64,000 bases of DNA from NCBI RefSeq assembly GCF_035317345.1, contig NZ_JAYKTU010000009.1; one strand, given 5' to 3'. Shown one piece after another: positions 25,838 to 33,950 of this stretch (position 1 is the first letter of the stretch; every line of letters starts with the position of its first letter). Origin of the DNA: Cellvibrio fontiphilus. GTDB lineage: Bacteria > Pseudomonadota > Gammaproteobacteria > Pseudomonadales > Cellvibrionaceae. The position numbers were made by a program, and so were the translations under genes. Below the pieces are notes generated by a model. That model had not been told where the DNA came from, did not search any database, and saw nothing but the letters and a program-made list of their open reading frames with translations.

Positions 25838-25857
25838 AAATGATAGCGCAATCATTT
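25838..25857. promoter_or_regulatory. Candidate LacI-type operator between gntK and the regulator gene
   Basis: AAATGATAGCGCAATCATTT is a 20-base palindrome with a single mismatch pair and a central GCGC, of the length and symmetry expected for a LacI/GntR-type repressor site. It lies in the 136-base divergent spacer. A possible plus-strand -10 element (TATAAA) lies ~13-20 bases downstream, so occupancy could block initiation. Confidence 0.6.
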
Positions 25858-25927
25858 TGATCGTGATAGGGTATAAAAAAATAAACACTAATCAACCAAC
25901 ACAACCAACCAAAAAGCACTAAAAACC

Positions 25928-26959
25928 ATGAAAAAAGCTAAAAAAAGCGGTTCCGACGGCAAAATCACCCTGGTCGATGTGGCGCGAATAGCCGCTGTTA
26001 GTCCTATCACTGTATCACGAGTTATCAATCAGCCCGAAAAGGTGTCTGACGCGGTAAAGCTCAAAGTCCAGAAAGCCATCGACGAGCTGGGCTACATTCC
26101 CAACCAGCACGCCAGCTCCCTGGCATCGGCGCGCTCGGGCATTATAGGTGTCGCCATTCCCTCCCTGAGCAACGTGGTGTTCACCGATGTACTGCGTGGC
26201 ATCTACAAAGTGATGGGGGCAGCGGGTTACAAGGTACTTCTGGTAGATACCCACTACTCCCCACTTGAGGAGGAGAAGATGGTGCGCACCCTGCTGAGTC
26301 AATCGCCCGAGGGGCTGATTATCACCGGTGGCGACCAGACCCCGGCCTGCGACCAATTACTGCGTAAATCGCGTATTCCCACGGTGCAGATCATGGAGTT
26401 GCTCAGCAATCCCATCGATATGAACATCGGGTTCTCCCACCATTTGGCCGGTGCAGATGTAGTCGATCATCTGCTGGGCAAGGGTTACAGGCGCATAGGT
26501 TTTATTGGCGCGCGTATGGACCCGCGGGTACAGCAGCGTATTCGCGGATATACCCAGGCGCTCAGTGAGCGCAATTTGTTTGAGCCAAGCCTGGTCGCCA
26601 CATCACCTGAGCCATCTTCCATCGCGCTGGGCGGCGCCTTATTTAAAAGTTTGATAGCGGCCAATGAGGGGCGAATTGACGCTGTTTTTTGCGCTAACGA
26701 CGACCTTGCCCTGGGTGCACTGTTTGAAGCGCAACGCATGAATATTGCCATTCCCAAACAATTGGCGATCTGTGGCTTTAACGATATTGAAGCTGCGGCG
26801 TTTGTAAACCCATCGCTCACCAGTGTGGCGGTAGGGCGTTACGAGATGGGCGTTAAAGCCGCGGAATTAATTATCCAATCACTTAACCAACAGCTGCCGG
26901 AACACACACAAATCGATATGGGATTTGTGATCAAGCAGCGCGATTCCACCAACCGTTAA
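25928..26959 (+). CDS. LacI family repressor (GntR-like)
   Basis: A 343-residue DNA-binding regulator. The N-terminal ~60 residues form the LacI helix-turn-helix and hinge (TLVDVARIAAVSPITVSRVINQPEKVSDA; ELGYIPNQHASSLAS), followed by a periplasmic-binding-protein-like effector domain (IIGVAIPSLSNVVFTDVLRGI; DAVFCANDDLALGAL; AICGFNDIEAAAFVNPSLTSV). The sequence resembles the gluconate repressor GntR. The effector is likely gluconate or a related aldonate, inferred from the neighbours: gluconokinase (divergent), a GPH-type transporter and cellobionic acid phosphorylase (downstream). It probably controls the whole cluster through the palindrome at 25838-25857. Confidence 0.9.
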   Translation: MKKAKKSGSDGKITLVDVARIAAVSPITVSRVINQPEKVSDAVKLKVQKAIDELGYIPNQHASSLASARSGIIGVAIPSLSNVVFTDVLRGIYKVMGAAGYKVLLVDTHYSPLEEEKMVRTLLSQSPEGLIITGGDQTPACDQLLRKSRIPTVQIMELLSNPIDMNIGFSHHLAGADVVDHLLGKGYRRIGFIGARMDPRVQQRIRGYTQALSERNLFEPSLVATSPEPSSIALGGALFKSLIAANEGRIDAVFCANDDLALGALFEAQRMNIAIPKQLAICGFNDIEAAAFVNPSLTSVAVGRYEMGVKAAELIIQSLNQQLPEHTQIDMGFVIKQRDSTNR

Positions 26960-26997
26960 TTTTTTACAAAAACTAATAACCAGCACCGGGAATGTCT

Positions 26998-28365
26998 ATG
27001 AACACTTCAACAAATGATCGCTTGGCGCAGCTCTCACTGCGCGAAAAAATGGGTTTTGCATTGGGCGATTTAGGCTTCAATTTGTATTGGGCCAGCATCG
27101 CTTCTTTTTTAGCGGTGTTTTATACCGATGTGTTTGGCATTCCCGCTGCCGCAGCGGGCACTATGTTTTTGGTCACCAAAATTGTCGATGCGATTACTGA
27201 CCCGATTATGGGGGCGGTGGCAGATAGAACCAAAACCCGTTGGGGAAAGTTTCGTCCCTATTTACTTTTTGCCGGTGTGCCTATGGCGGGCGCTGCCGTG
27301 ATTACCTTCAGCACTCCGGAATTAAGTGAGAATGGAAAAATTATTTACGCCTACATCACTTATTCATTAATGATGTTGTGTTACACCATTTTAAGCACAC
27401 CCTATTCGTCGCTCTCCGGCGTGATGACAGCACACCCGCAGGAGCGCAATACGCTCATCAGTTTTCGTTTTATCGCCGCCTTTGCCGGTACAACGTTAGT
27501 GAATAAATTTACCTTGCCGCTGGTTGAATATCTGGGTGCAGGTGATGAAGAGTTGGGTTGGCAACTCACTATGGCGCTTTATGGCTGTGTTGCTGCAATC
27601 GCATTTGCGATTACCTTTTTTTCCACCCGCGAGCGCATTGCTCCACCGCCACAACAAAAAACCTCACCGCTGAGCGATATCAAAGATTTGCTCGACAATC
27701 GCCCCTGGTTAATTTTAATTGGTTTGGCGATTGTAATTATGATGACCATTACTTTGCGCGGCGGCTCCAGTTATTACTACTTGAAATATTATTTGCAGCG
27801 CCCTGAGTTAATTTCGGATTACTTATTTGTGCAGGGTATCGCGCTAGGCGTAGGTGCCGCCATCACTCCGCTGCTCACCAAATTTATCGATAAAACCAAA
27901 CTGCTGATGTTGTTAATGTCGATAGTCGGCGTACTTTCCATCCTTATGTATTTTGTTCCGCCTGAATATGTCTCTGTCATTTTTGTGTTGAATATTTTAA
28001 TTAGTTTGGCGCTTGGGCCTAAATCACCACTGGCATGGTCTATGTATGCGGATTCGGCGGATTACACCGAGTGGAAAACCGGGCGACGCGCGACCGGCAT
28101 GACTTTTTCTGCTGCTACCTTTGCGCAGAAATTGGGTGGAGCTCTGGGGTCGGCGGTAATGTTGTGGGTGCTGGCTGCTATTGGTTATGTCGCCAAAGAG
28201 GCGCAGTCCGATGCATCGCAAACCGGCATCGCGCTGTTGCAAACAATTATTCCCGGCGTGATTGCGCTGATTGCTGCTGCGATTATCAGTTTTTATCCGC
28301 TCACCAATGCCATGCTCGCGCGTATTCAAAGTGATCTAAGCCAGCGCACAGCTGATTCCCGTTAA
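26998..28365 (+). CDS. GPH-family sugar:cation symporter (cellobionate or related)
   Basis: A 455-residue inner-membrane transporter of the glycoside-pentoside-hexuronide (MelB/XylP-like, MFS) family. About 12 hydrophobic segments are seen. The family hallmark in the first loop region is visible: DAITDPIMGAVADRTKTRWGKFRPYLLF near residue 60-85, and PLAWSMYADSADYTEWKTGRRATGM near 335, which resembles the conserved cytoplasmic loop in this family. ATG 26998 is preferred to 26992 because GGGA sits at the right distance. It lies between the LacI-type gene and the GH94 gene in one operon, so its cargo is probably cellobionate or a related oxidised disaccharide (inferred). Confidence 0.87.
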   Translation: MNTSTNDRLAQLSLREKMGFALGDLGFNLYWASIASFLAVFYTDVFGIPAAAAGTMFLVTKIVDAITDPIMGAVADRTKTRWGKFRPYLLFAGVPMAGAAVITFSTPELSENGKIIYAYITYSLMMLCYTILSTPYSSLSGVMTAHPQERNTLISFRFIAAFAGTTLVNKFTLPLVEYLGAGDEELGWQLTMALYGCVAAIAFAITFFSTRERIAPPPQQKTSPLSDIKDLLDNRPWLILIGLAIVIMMTITLRGGSSYYYLKYYLQRPELISDYLFVQGIALGVGAAITPLLTKFIDKTKLLMLLMSIVGVLSILMYFVPPEYVSVIFVLNILISLALGPKSPLAWSMYADSADYTEWKTGRRATGMTFSAATFAQKLGGALGSAVMLWVLAAIGYVAKEAQSDASQTGIALLQTIIPGVIALIAAAIISFYPLTNAMLARIQSDLSQRTADSR

Positions 28366-28442
28366 TCTTTTCTTGGGTTGGTCAACCGCAGTGTGAATCA
28401 GCCGGCATACCTTTTATTTTTTGCGCCTTTTTGGAGGGATTT

Positions 28443-30833
28443 ATGTCCACGCCGTTATTACAGCCTGCCGAGCAGGGGCAGCGTTATGAATTATTTTCAC
28501 CGACCGCCATGCCGCGCGCTGCAGGCTTTCTGTGGAATCAGCGCATGATGATTCAAGCCACCTGTCGCGGTTATGCGGTTGCCCAGTTTATGCAACCTGA
28601 GCCGGCCAAATATGCCTATGCGCCCAATCTGGAAGCAAAAACGTTTATGCAGCCGGAGCAGCCTTATTATGCGCATCACCCCGGTCGTTTTTTTTATGTG
28701 AAAGATGACGAGACCGGTGAGGTTTTTTCTGCGCCCTATGAGCCTGTGCGCGCTAGCTATGAGGCTTATTGCTTCTCGGTAGGCAAGAGCGATTTGCGTT
28801 GGAGGTTGCAAGCGCTAGGCATTGAAATTGAATTAACACTTTCACTACCGGTGGCGGATGTTGTTGAGTTGTGGGAAGTGAAATTAACCAACTGCTCATC
28901 GCGCGCGCGGCGTATTAGTGTTTATCCCTATTTCCCGGTTGGTTACATGTCATGGATGAATCAGTCGGCGGAGTATCGTGCAGATTTGGGGGGGATAGTC
29001 GCTACTTGTGTCACACCCTATCAAAAAGTAGCTGATCACTTTAAAAATAAATTTTTCAAGGACAAAACATTTTTCCTGCACGAAAAAATACCCGCTGCGT
29101 GGGAGGCAAAGCAGGAAACTTTTGAAGGTGAAGGTGGGCTACACAATCCATCGGCATTGCAGGCTGAGCTATTACAAGGCGGTGATGCGCGCTATGAAAC
29201 ACCGGCGGCGGTGTTGCAATATCGCTTGGAATTAGCCTCTGGTGCTACAGAAAACTACCGGTTTATTTTTGGCCCTGCATTTGATGAGGATGAAATAAAA
29301 AAAATACGTGAGACTTATTTAAGTGCGCACAGTTTTGCCAAAGCAAAAGCCGAATATGCCGCTTATGTTGCTAGTGGTAGCGGCTGTTTGCAGATTGAAA
29401 CCCCCGACGCGGAATTAAATAATTTTGTGAATCATTGGTTGCCGCGCCAAGTGTTTTATCACGGTGATGTTAATCGCCTGACTACCGACCCACAAACCCG
29501 CAATTATTTGCAGGACAATATGGGTATGACGTTCATCAAGCCACAGGTAATTCGCGCGGCGTTTTTACATGCACTCAGCCAACAGGAAGCATCAGGCGCA
29601 ATGCCCGATGGAATTTTGCTGAGTGAAGACGCAGAACTTAAATACATCAACCAGATTCCGCATACCGATCACTGTGTGTGGTTACCGGTATGTTTAAAAA
29701 CCTATCTGGATGAAACCAATGATTATGCGTTGTTGGATGAGTTGGTTGTCGGGCACGATGGTAAAACCTTATCGGTATTTGAACGTATCAGCAGTGCGAT
29801 GCGCTGGTTATTGCACGCGCGTGATTATCGCGGCTTGAGTTTTATCGCCCAGGGCGATTGGTGTGACCCTATGAATATGGTGGGTTATAAGGGCAGGGGT
29901 GTATCGGGTTGGTTGTCGGTCGCCACGGCTTATGCACTGAATTTGTGGGCATCTGTGTGTAGCAAAAAAGCACAGGAAAAATTGTGCGAGGAATTTAGTG
30001 CAGGCGCGCGGGAAATTAATGCGGCGGTTAATAAATACCTGTGGGATGGTGAGTGGTTTGGGCGCGGTATCACCGATGACGATGTTGTATTTGGTATTAG
30101 TAAAGATACCGAAGGGCGTATTTTTTTAAACCCGCAAAGCTGGGCGATTCTGGGTGGTGCAGCCAACCAGGAGCAACGTGCAAAAATGATTGCTGCAATA
30201 GAACAGCAATTGGAAACGCCTTATGGTGTTGCCATGCTGGCGCCAGCCTATACAGCTATGCGTGACGATGTTGGTAGGGTTACCCAAAAACATCCCGGCT
30301 CGGCGGAAAATGGTTCTGTTTATAACCACGCGGCGGTGTTTTATATCTACAGTTTGTTTGCTATTGCTGAGCAGAGTCCCGCGCATGCTGACAAGGCTTA
30401 TAAATTATTACGGCAGATGATTCCCGGCCCCAGTGAGGCAGATTACCTGCAGCGTGGCCAGCTGCCGGTGTATATCCCCAATTATTATCGCGGCGCCTAT
30501 CACCAATACCCGCGCACGGCGGGGCGATCGTCGCAACTATTTAATACCGGTACTGTGTCTTGGGTGTATCGCTGTTTGGTGGAGGGATTGTTTGGGCTGC
30601 AGGGCTGCGAGCAGGGGCTGCGGGTTATGCCGCAAATCCCATCGAATTGGTTACAGGCAAAAGCCCGGCGAGAATTTCGCGGTGCCACTTTTAATCTGGT
30701 GGTTACCCGTGGTGATGTCGACCAATTAATGCTGAGTTGTAACGGTGAACGTTTGCTGGATAACTGCGTGCGCAATATTGAAGCGGGGCGTGAATACCAT
30801 TTGGAGGTGGTTTTACCAGCAGTAGCTGGTTAA
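28443..30833 (+). CDS. GH94 cellobionic acid phosphorylase
   Basis: A 796-residue cytoplasmic enzyme with no signal peptide. The overall order is that of GH94: N-terminal beta-sandwich (RFFYVKDDETGEVF; SAPYEPVRASYEAYCF), helical linker, an (alpha/alpha)6 catalytic barrel and a C-terminal beta-domain. Catalytic-region motifs: RLTTDPQTRNYLQDNMG, a GDWCDPMNMVGYKGRGVSGW stretch with D472 and D475, GRITDDD-like segment, and HPGSAENGSVYNHAAVF for phosphate and sugar binding. Length and the GDWCDP variant of the DWND motif suggest cellobionic acid phosphorylase more than cellobiose phosphorylase: cellobionate plus phosphate gives glucose 1-phosphate and gluconate. The linked gluconokinase agrees. 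RBS GGAGGG precedes ATG 28443. Confidence 0.85.
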   Translation: MSTPLLQPAEQGQRYELFSPTAMPRAAGFLWNQRMMIQATCRGYAVAQFMQPEPAKYAYAPNLEAKTFMQPEQPYYAHHPGRFFYVKDDETGEVFSAPYEPVRASYEAYCFSVGKSDLRWRLQALGIEIELTLSLPVADVVELWEVKLTNCSSRARRISVYPYFPVGYMSWMNQSAEYRADLGGIVATCVTPYQKVADHFKNKFFKDKTFFLHEKIPAAWEAKQETFEGEGGLHNPSALQAELLQGGDARYETPAAVLQYRLELASGATENYRFIFGPAFDEDEIKKIRETYLSAHSFAKAKAEYAAYVASGSGCLQIETPDAELNNFVNHWLPRQVFYHGDVNRLTTDPQTRNYLQDNMGMTFIKPQVIRAAFLHALSQQEASGAMPDGILLSEDAELKYINQIPHTDHCVWLPVCLKTYLDETNDYALLDELVVGHDGKTLSVFERISSAMRWLLHARDYRGLSFIAQGDWCDPMNMVGYKGRGVSGWLSVATAYALNLWASVCSKKAQEKLCEEFSAGAREINAAVNKYLWDGEWFGRGITDDDVVFGISKDTEGRIFLNPQSWAILGGAANQEQRAKMIAAIEQQLETPYGVAMLAPAYTAMRDDVGRVTQKHPGSAENGSVYNHAAVFYIYSLFAIAEQSPAHADKAYKLLRQMIPGPSEADYLQRGQLPVYIPNYYRGAYHQYPRTAGRSSQLFNTGTVSWVYRCLVEGLFGLQGCEQGLRVMPQIPSNWLQAKARREFRGATFNLVVTRGDVDQLMLSCNGERLLDNCVRNIEAGREYHLEVVLPAVAG

Positions 30834-30939
30834 TCCAATGTTGGGCATCTAAGCAAGGTGGTGCAGGGACTGTTTATCATGCAGCGCCCGGTATAATCCG
30901 GTTGCGCTGCTGATCGATTTTTTGTTTAGAGCAGTCGCT

Positions 30940-31329
30940 CTAGCTAGCCTCTGTTTTTTTGGTTTTCTTGGTGGGTTTGGCGGCGGGTTCGACAACAGCT
31001 TCAGGCTCGGCAGCTTTAGCTTTTGTGGCCTTGGGTTTATTGGTTTTGGTGGGCGCTGAGGCTTGGCGCGTTTTAACAATTGACAGATATTTCACCCAGG
31101 CCTGCTCTATAGGGCTTTTGGGCACACTCTGGTTGGCGACAACTTTTAGTATGTGAAGATCATCGGCAGTTGGATCCGAGACTTCTTCCTGGGTTATGGC
31201 ATTAATCAATGCGCCGTGTTTACGCACCAGGCGTGCTTGTATATCGGACAATCCACCTTTTTCAAATCCTTCGGGAAAGTTCACAGCATCCTGAAAGGTT
31301 TGTTTCAGATAGTGTTCGCGTGGCAGCAT
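30940..31329 (-). CDS. maoP: MaoP-like DUF413 protein with histone-H1-like tail
   Basis: A 129-residue protein. Residues ~15-85 match the DUF413 family, whose E. coli member YifE/MaoP organises the Ori macrodomain with a DNA site: NFPEGFEKGGLSDIQARLVRKHG, then SPIEQAWVKYLSIVK. After residue ~88 comes a Lys/Ala/Pro-rich tail (TNKPKATKAKAAEPE, AAKPTKKTKKTEAS) resembling histone H1-like bacterial DNA-binding tails; it is not part of the E. coli protein. GGAGATACG precedes ATG 31329. It is convergent with the GH94 gene and upstream of nothing in the same direction. The role in nucleoid organisation is by family; the tail's contribution is inferred. Confidence 0.76.
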   Translation of the reverse strand: MLPREHYLKQTFQDAVNFPEGFEKGGLSDIQARLVRKHGALINAITQEEVSDPTADDLHILKVVANQSVPKSPIEQAWVKYLSIVKTRQASAPTKTNKPKATKAKAAEPEAVVEPAAKPTKKTKKTEAS

Positions 31330-31557
31330 AACGTATCTCCATTATTAGTATGTGCACTCTGCAGGCAGGCTTTGCGAGCTGTGCCATCGTTGTGATGGCT
31401 AGTCTCTGCTGCGCCTCCCCGCAGCTTCTCAGTATGGCGCGGGATTCTTGTTCCAGCAAAAAGTTGCTGCCGAAGATAATCTGTTTTGATAGCAGTGTAT
31501 AGAGTGTGACGAGCGCTTTATGTGCAGCATGGGAGTTGTTTGAACAAATTCAGGACG

Positions 31558-31586
31558 AAAAAAAACCGGCATAAGCCGGTTTTTTT
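31558..31586. terminator. Intrinsic terminator after rpsT
   Basis: AAAACCGGC pairs with GCCGGTTTT around ATAA, with A-run and T-run on either side, so it can stop transcription in both directions. It lies 20 bases past the rpsT stop (minus strand). Confidence 0.93.
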
Positions 31587-31605
31587 GAATAGCACCTAAT
31601 CTTTA

Positions 31606-31872
31606 TTAGGCAGCCATTGCCTTGATCTTGGCATTCAGACGGCTCTTGTGACGAGCTGCCTTGTTTTTGTGGATCAGGCCTTTGTCGGCGATGCGATCAA
31701 TTACTGCAACAGCAGAGGTGTAAGCGGCAGTGGCTGCAGCTTTGTCACCAGTTTGAATGGCGCTCAGCACTTTCTTGAGGTAAGTACGCCCCATAGAGCG
31801 CATGCTTGCGTTGTGCTTGCGAGCTTTTTCATTTTGACGCGCGCGTTTTTTGGCTTGGGGTGAGTTTGCCAC
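31606..31872 (-). CDS. rpsT: Ribosomal protein S20
   Basis: An 88-residue, strongly basic protein with the S20 pattern: MANSPQAKKRARQNEKARKHN at the start, GRTYLKKVLSAI, KGLIHKNKAARHKSRLNAKIKAM at the end. It binds 16S rRNA in the small ribosomal subunit and is a primary assembly protein. It starts at GTG 31872 with AGGAGC upstream; the non-ATG start is notable because E. coli rpsT also uses UUG and is autoregulated. A promoter with a perfect TTGACA lies 68 bases upstream and a strong terminator follows, so it is a single-gene unit. Confidence 0.97.
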   Translation of the reverse strand: MANSPQAKKRARQNEKARKHNASMRSMGRTYLKKVLSAIQTGDKAAATAAYTSAVAVIDRIADKGLIHKNKAARHKSRLNAKIKAMAA

Positions 31873-31939
31873 CTTAGTGCTCCTATATATAAATTCTGGA
31901 TAAAACTATCGAAAAAGGGTCTAAATTCAAGGACGCGAC

Positions 31940-31967
31940 ATTATGCCGTGTCCGCTTGGTTTGTCAA
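31940..31967 (-). promoter_or_regulatory. rpsT promoter
   Basis: On the minus strand, TTGACA (31967-31962) is followed after 16 bases by CATAAT (31945-31940). The -35 is a perfect consensus, and the site lies ~70 bases upstream of the rpsT start. A small hairpin (TTGGTT/AACCAA) overlaps the -35 area. Confidence 0.7.
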
Positions 31968-32009
31968 CCAAACATAGCATTTTTTGTTCAGTCAGGGGCG
32001 GATGCCCTG

Positions 32010-32723
32010 CTAAGCCTGTTTTGGTTGATTGTTCTGCTTAAGTTGGTTGTCCAACGCTGCAAGCCGTTCCGGTGTTCCTACATCGCTCCAGTTTCCATAA
32101 AACACTTCGCCACTGAGCAGGTTGTTGCTGATCGCATGGCGGAAGGCTTCTACCAAGGGGAATTTTTGCCGCTTATTTGGGTAGCTAGTGATTAGCGCGG
32201 GGTTCAGGTAGCTGATGCCGGCAAAGGTGAATTTGCGATCAGTAGGCGCAGCGGTGTCGTCCAGAAGCAGTCCGTTATCGGACAAGGCAAAGTCACCGCG
32301 CGGATGAAATTCGGGGTTGGGCACTAGCAGCAAATTCCCCAGTGTTCCTGTGTGCTTGCGACTGTGCTTGCAAAACTTGCTCAAGTCCAAATCGCACCAG
32401 ACATCGCCATTGATAAGCAGGAATGGTTCATCTCCCAGTAATTCGGCGGCATGGAGAATGGCTCCGCCGGTCTCCAATGGTTCAGGTTCCGGTGAGTAGT
32501 GGATCGTCAGTCCAAAGGTGTTGCCGTCGCCGAGATATTGGCGGATCTTCTCGCCTAAATAAGCCAGGTTGATAACCACATCCTTTACTCCTGCGCGGCA
32601 GAGGTTCAACAAATGATGCTCTATTAGCGACCTGTCGCCTGCCTTTAACAAAGGTTTGGGGGTGTGGTCGGTAAGAGGGCGCATGCGATTGCCCAGACCT
32701 GCCGCAAGGATCATGGCTTTCAT
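32010..32723 (-). CDS. murU: N-acetylmuramate 1-phosphate uridylyltransferase
   Basis: A 237-residue nucleotidyltransferase making UDP-MurNAc from MurNAc-1-phosphate and UTP. Visible: LAAGLGNRMRPLTDHTPKPLL at the N-terminus (nucleotide loop and catalytic Lys), ETGGAIL near residue 86, LLINGDVW (metal-binding Asp) near 102, and WSDVGTPERL at the C-terminus. Its start codon overlaps the stop of the kinase gene upstream by 4 bases (ATGA), so they are translationally coupled. Together they re-enter recycled MurNAc into peptidoglycan synthesis in the way described for Pseudomonas, bypassing the fosfomycin-sensitive de novo step. Confidence 0.92.
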   Translation of the reverse strand: MKAMILAAGLGNRMRPLTDHTPKPLLKAGDRSLIEHHLLNLCRAGVKDVVINLAYLGEKIRQYLGDGNTFGLTIHYSPEPEPLETGGAILHAAELLGDEPFLLINGDVWCDLDLSKFCKHSRKHTGTLGNLLLVPNPEFHPRGDFALSDNGLLLDDTAAPTDRKFTFAGISYLNPALITSYPNKRQKFPLVEAFRHAISNNLLSGEVFYGNWSDVGTPERLAALDNQLKQNNQPKQA

Positions 32724-33802
32724 TGATGTCCTCCGGCCGTTGCGTAATCACTATACCAAGGCTGGATTATTGCCAGCGGGAGCAGTTTTGCCCTGAACCA
32801 TACGGCAAAATCCTGTAATTCAGGGTAGGCGTCTGCAACCTCAAGGGTGTAGCGCATAACCAGAGGCAAATCCTTCAGGTAGCCCTGCTTTTTATCGCGC
32901 AGGTTTAATCGCGCAAATATGCCCAGTACTTTGATGTGTCGCTGTAATCCCAGCCAGTCGAACCACTGCATAAACAGGCTGGGATTGGTGTCAGCCGGAA
33001 TAAGCCCGGCGGCGATAGCTTGTTGGTAATAGCCCAGTGCCCAGTCTTTGATCTGTGCCGCTGGCCAGCGTAGATAACAGTCGCGCAGGAGCGATACCAG
33101 GTCATAAGTGATTCCTCCCCAGAGTGCGCCCTGGAAGTCAATGACGCCCAAGTCACCATTGGAGCAAAGAATCAGGTTGCGTGCGTGGTAATCGCGATGC
33201 ACAAAAACCTGGGGTTGGGTGAGCGCCAGATTTTCCAGCAGGGTGAAGGTGTGATCCAGCAGTGCCAGTTCATTCGGTGCCAGTGGGTAAGCCAACAGTT
33301 GCCCGGCAAACCAGTCGCTAAAGAGTTCCAGCTCGCGGCGCAGCAAGGCGCGGTCATAACGCGGTATAAGTGAAGGATTATCGGCGCTGCGTTGCAGTTG
33401 CAGGAGGGTTTGCATTGCTTGTTGGTAGAGACTGTTGGCGTTGTCCGGGTTAACGGTATTGAAGAGTAGTCGATCGCCAAAATCCTCTACCAATAGAAAC
33501 CCCTGTTCTACATCGGCGGCGATAATGCGCGGGCTGCGTATACCCTGGCGAGCGATAAGGTCGGCGATAGCGATAAATTGAGCGCTATCCTCCGTGGTGG
33601 GTGGCGCATCTACTGCGAGCAAATTCTGGCCGCCGTCAAAGCGAAAATAGCGACGAAACCCTGCGTCACTTCCCAAACTGCGCAATGTAGGGGGGGCAGT
33701 CAAACTGCTTATTTGCTGCGACACCCAGTGGGCGAGCGCCAGGGTGCGGGAATCTTGCGCTGAATCGATTGTCTTTAGCGAGTTGGTGTGGGTTGATGGC
33801 AT
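32720..33802 (-). CDS. amgK: N-acetylmuramate/N-acetylglucosamine kinase (anomeric)
   Basis: A 360-residue aminoglycoside phosphotransferase-fold kinase that phosphorylates C1 of MurNAc. Visible: LGSDAGFRRYFRF near residue 45 (nucleotide loop), FLLVEDFGDRLL, the catalytic HRDYHARNLIL near residue 190, and the metal-binding VIDFQGALWGGITYDLVSLLRD. ATG 33802 is used; GTG 33832 has no ribosome binding site. It is upstream of murU with a 4-base overlap and divergent from lptD, exactly the arrangement seen in Pseudomonas. Slightly longer at the N-terminus than typical. Confidence 0.92.
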   Translation of the reverse strand: MPSTHTNSLKTIDSAQDSRTLALAHWVSQQISSLTAPPTLRSLGSDAGFRRYFRFDGGQNLLAVDAPPTTEDSAQFIAIADLIARQGIRSPRIIAADVEQGFLLVEDFGDRLLFNTVNPDNANSLYQQAMQTLLQLQRSADNPSLIPRYDRALLRRELELFSDWFAGQLLAYPLAPNELALLDHTFTLLENLALTQPQVFVHRDYHARNLILCSNGDLGVIDFQGALWGGITYDLVSLLRDCYLRWPAAQIKDWALGYYQQAIAAGLIPADTNPSLFMQWFDWLGLQRHIKVLGIFARLNLRDKKQGYLKDLPLVMRYTLEVADAYPELQDFAVWFRAKLLPLAIIQPWYSDYATAGGHQ

Positions 33803-33950
33803 GGTGTATCTGCACGTTGAATGACAATTCACGGATTCTACCCCAGCCCGCTGATTTCCCCCAATTCATTCCCTGTGCAGCGGCTTTACAGTAGAATCGC
33901 TGCAATTTTTAGGTGGCGCCGGCCGCGCCACGTATACGAGACCGCGGTAA

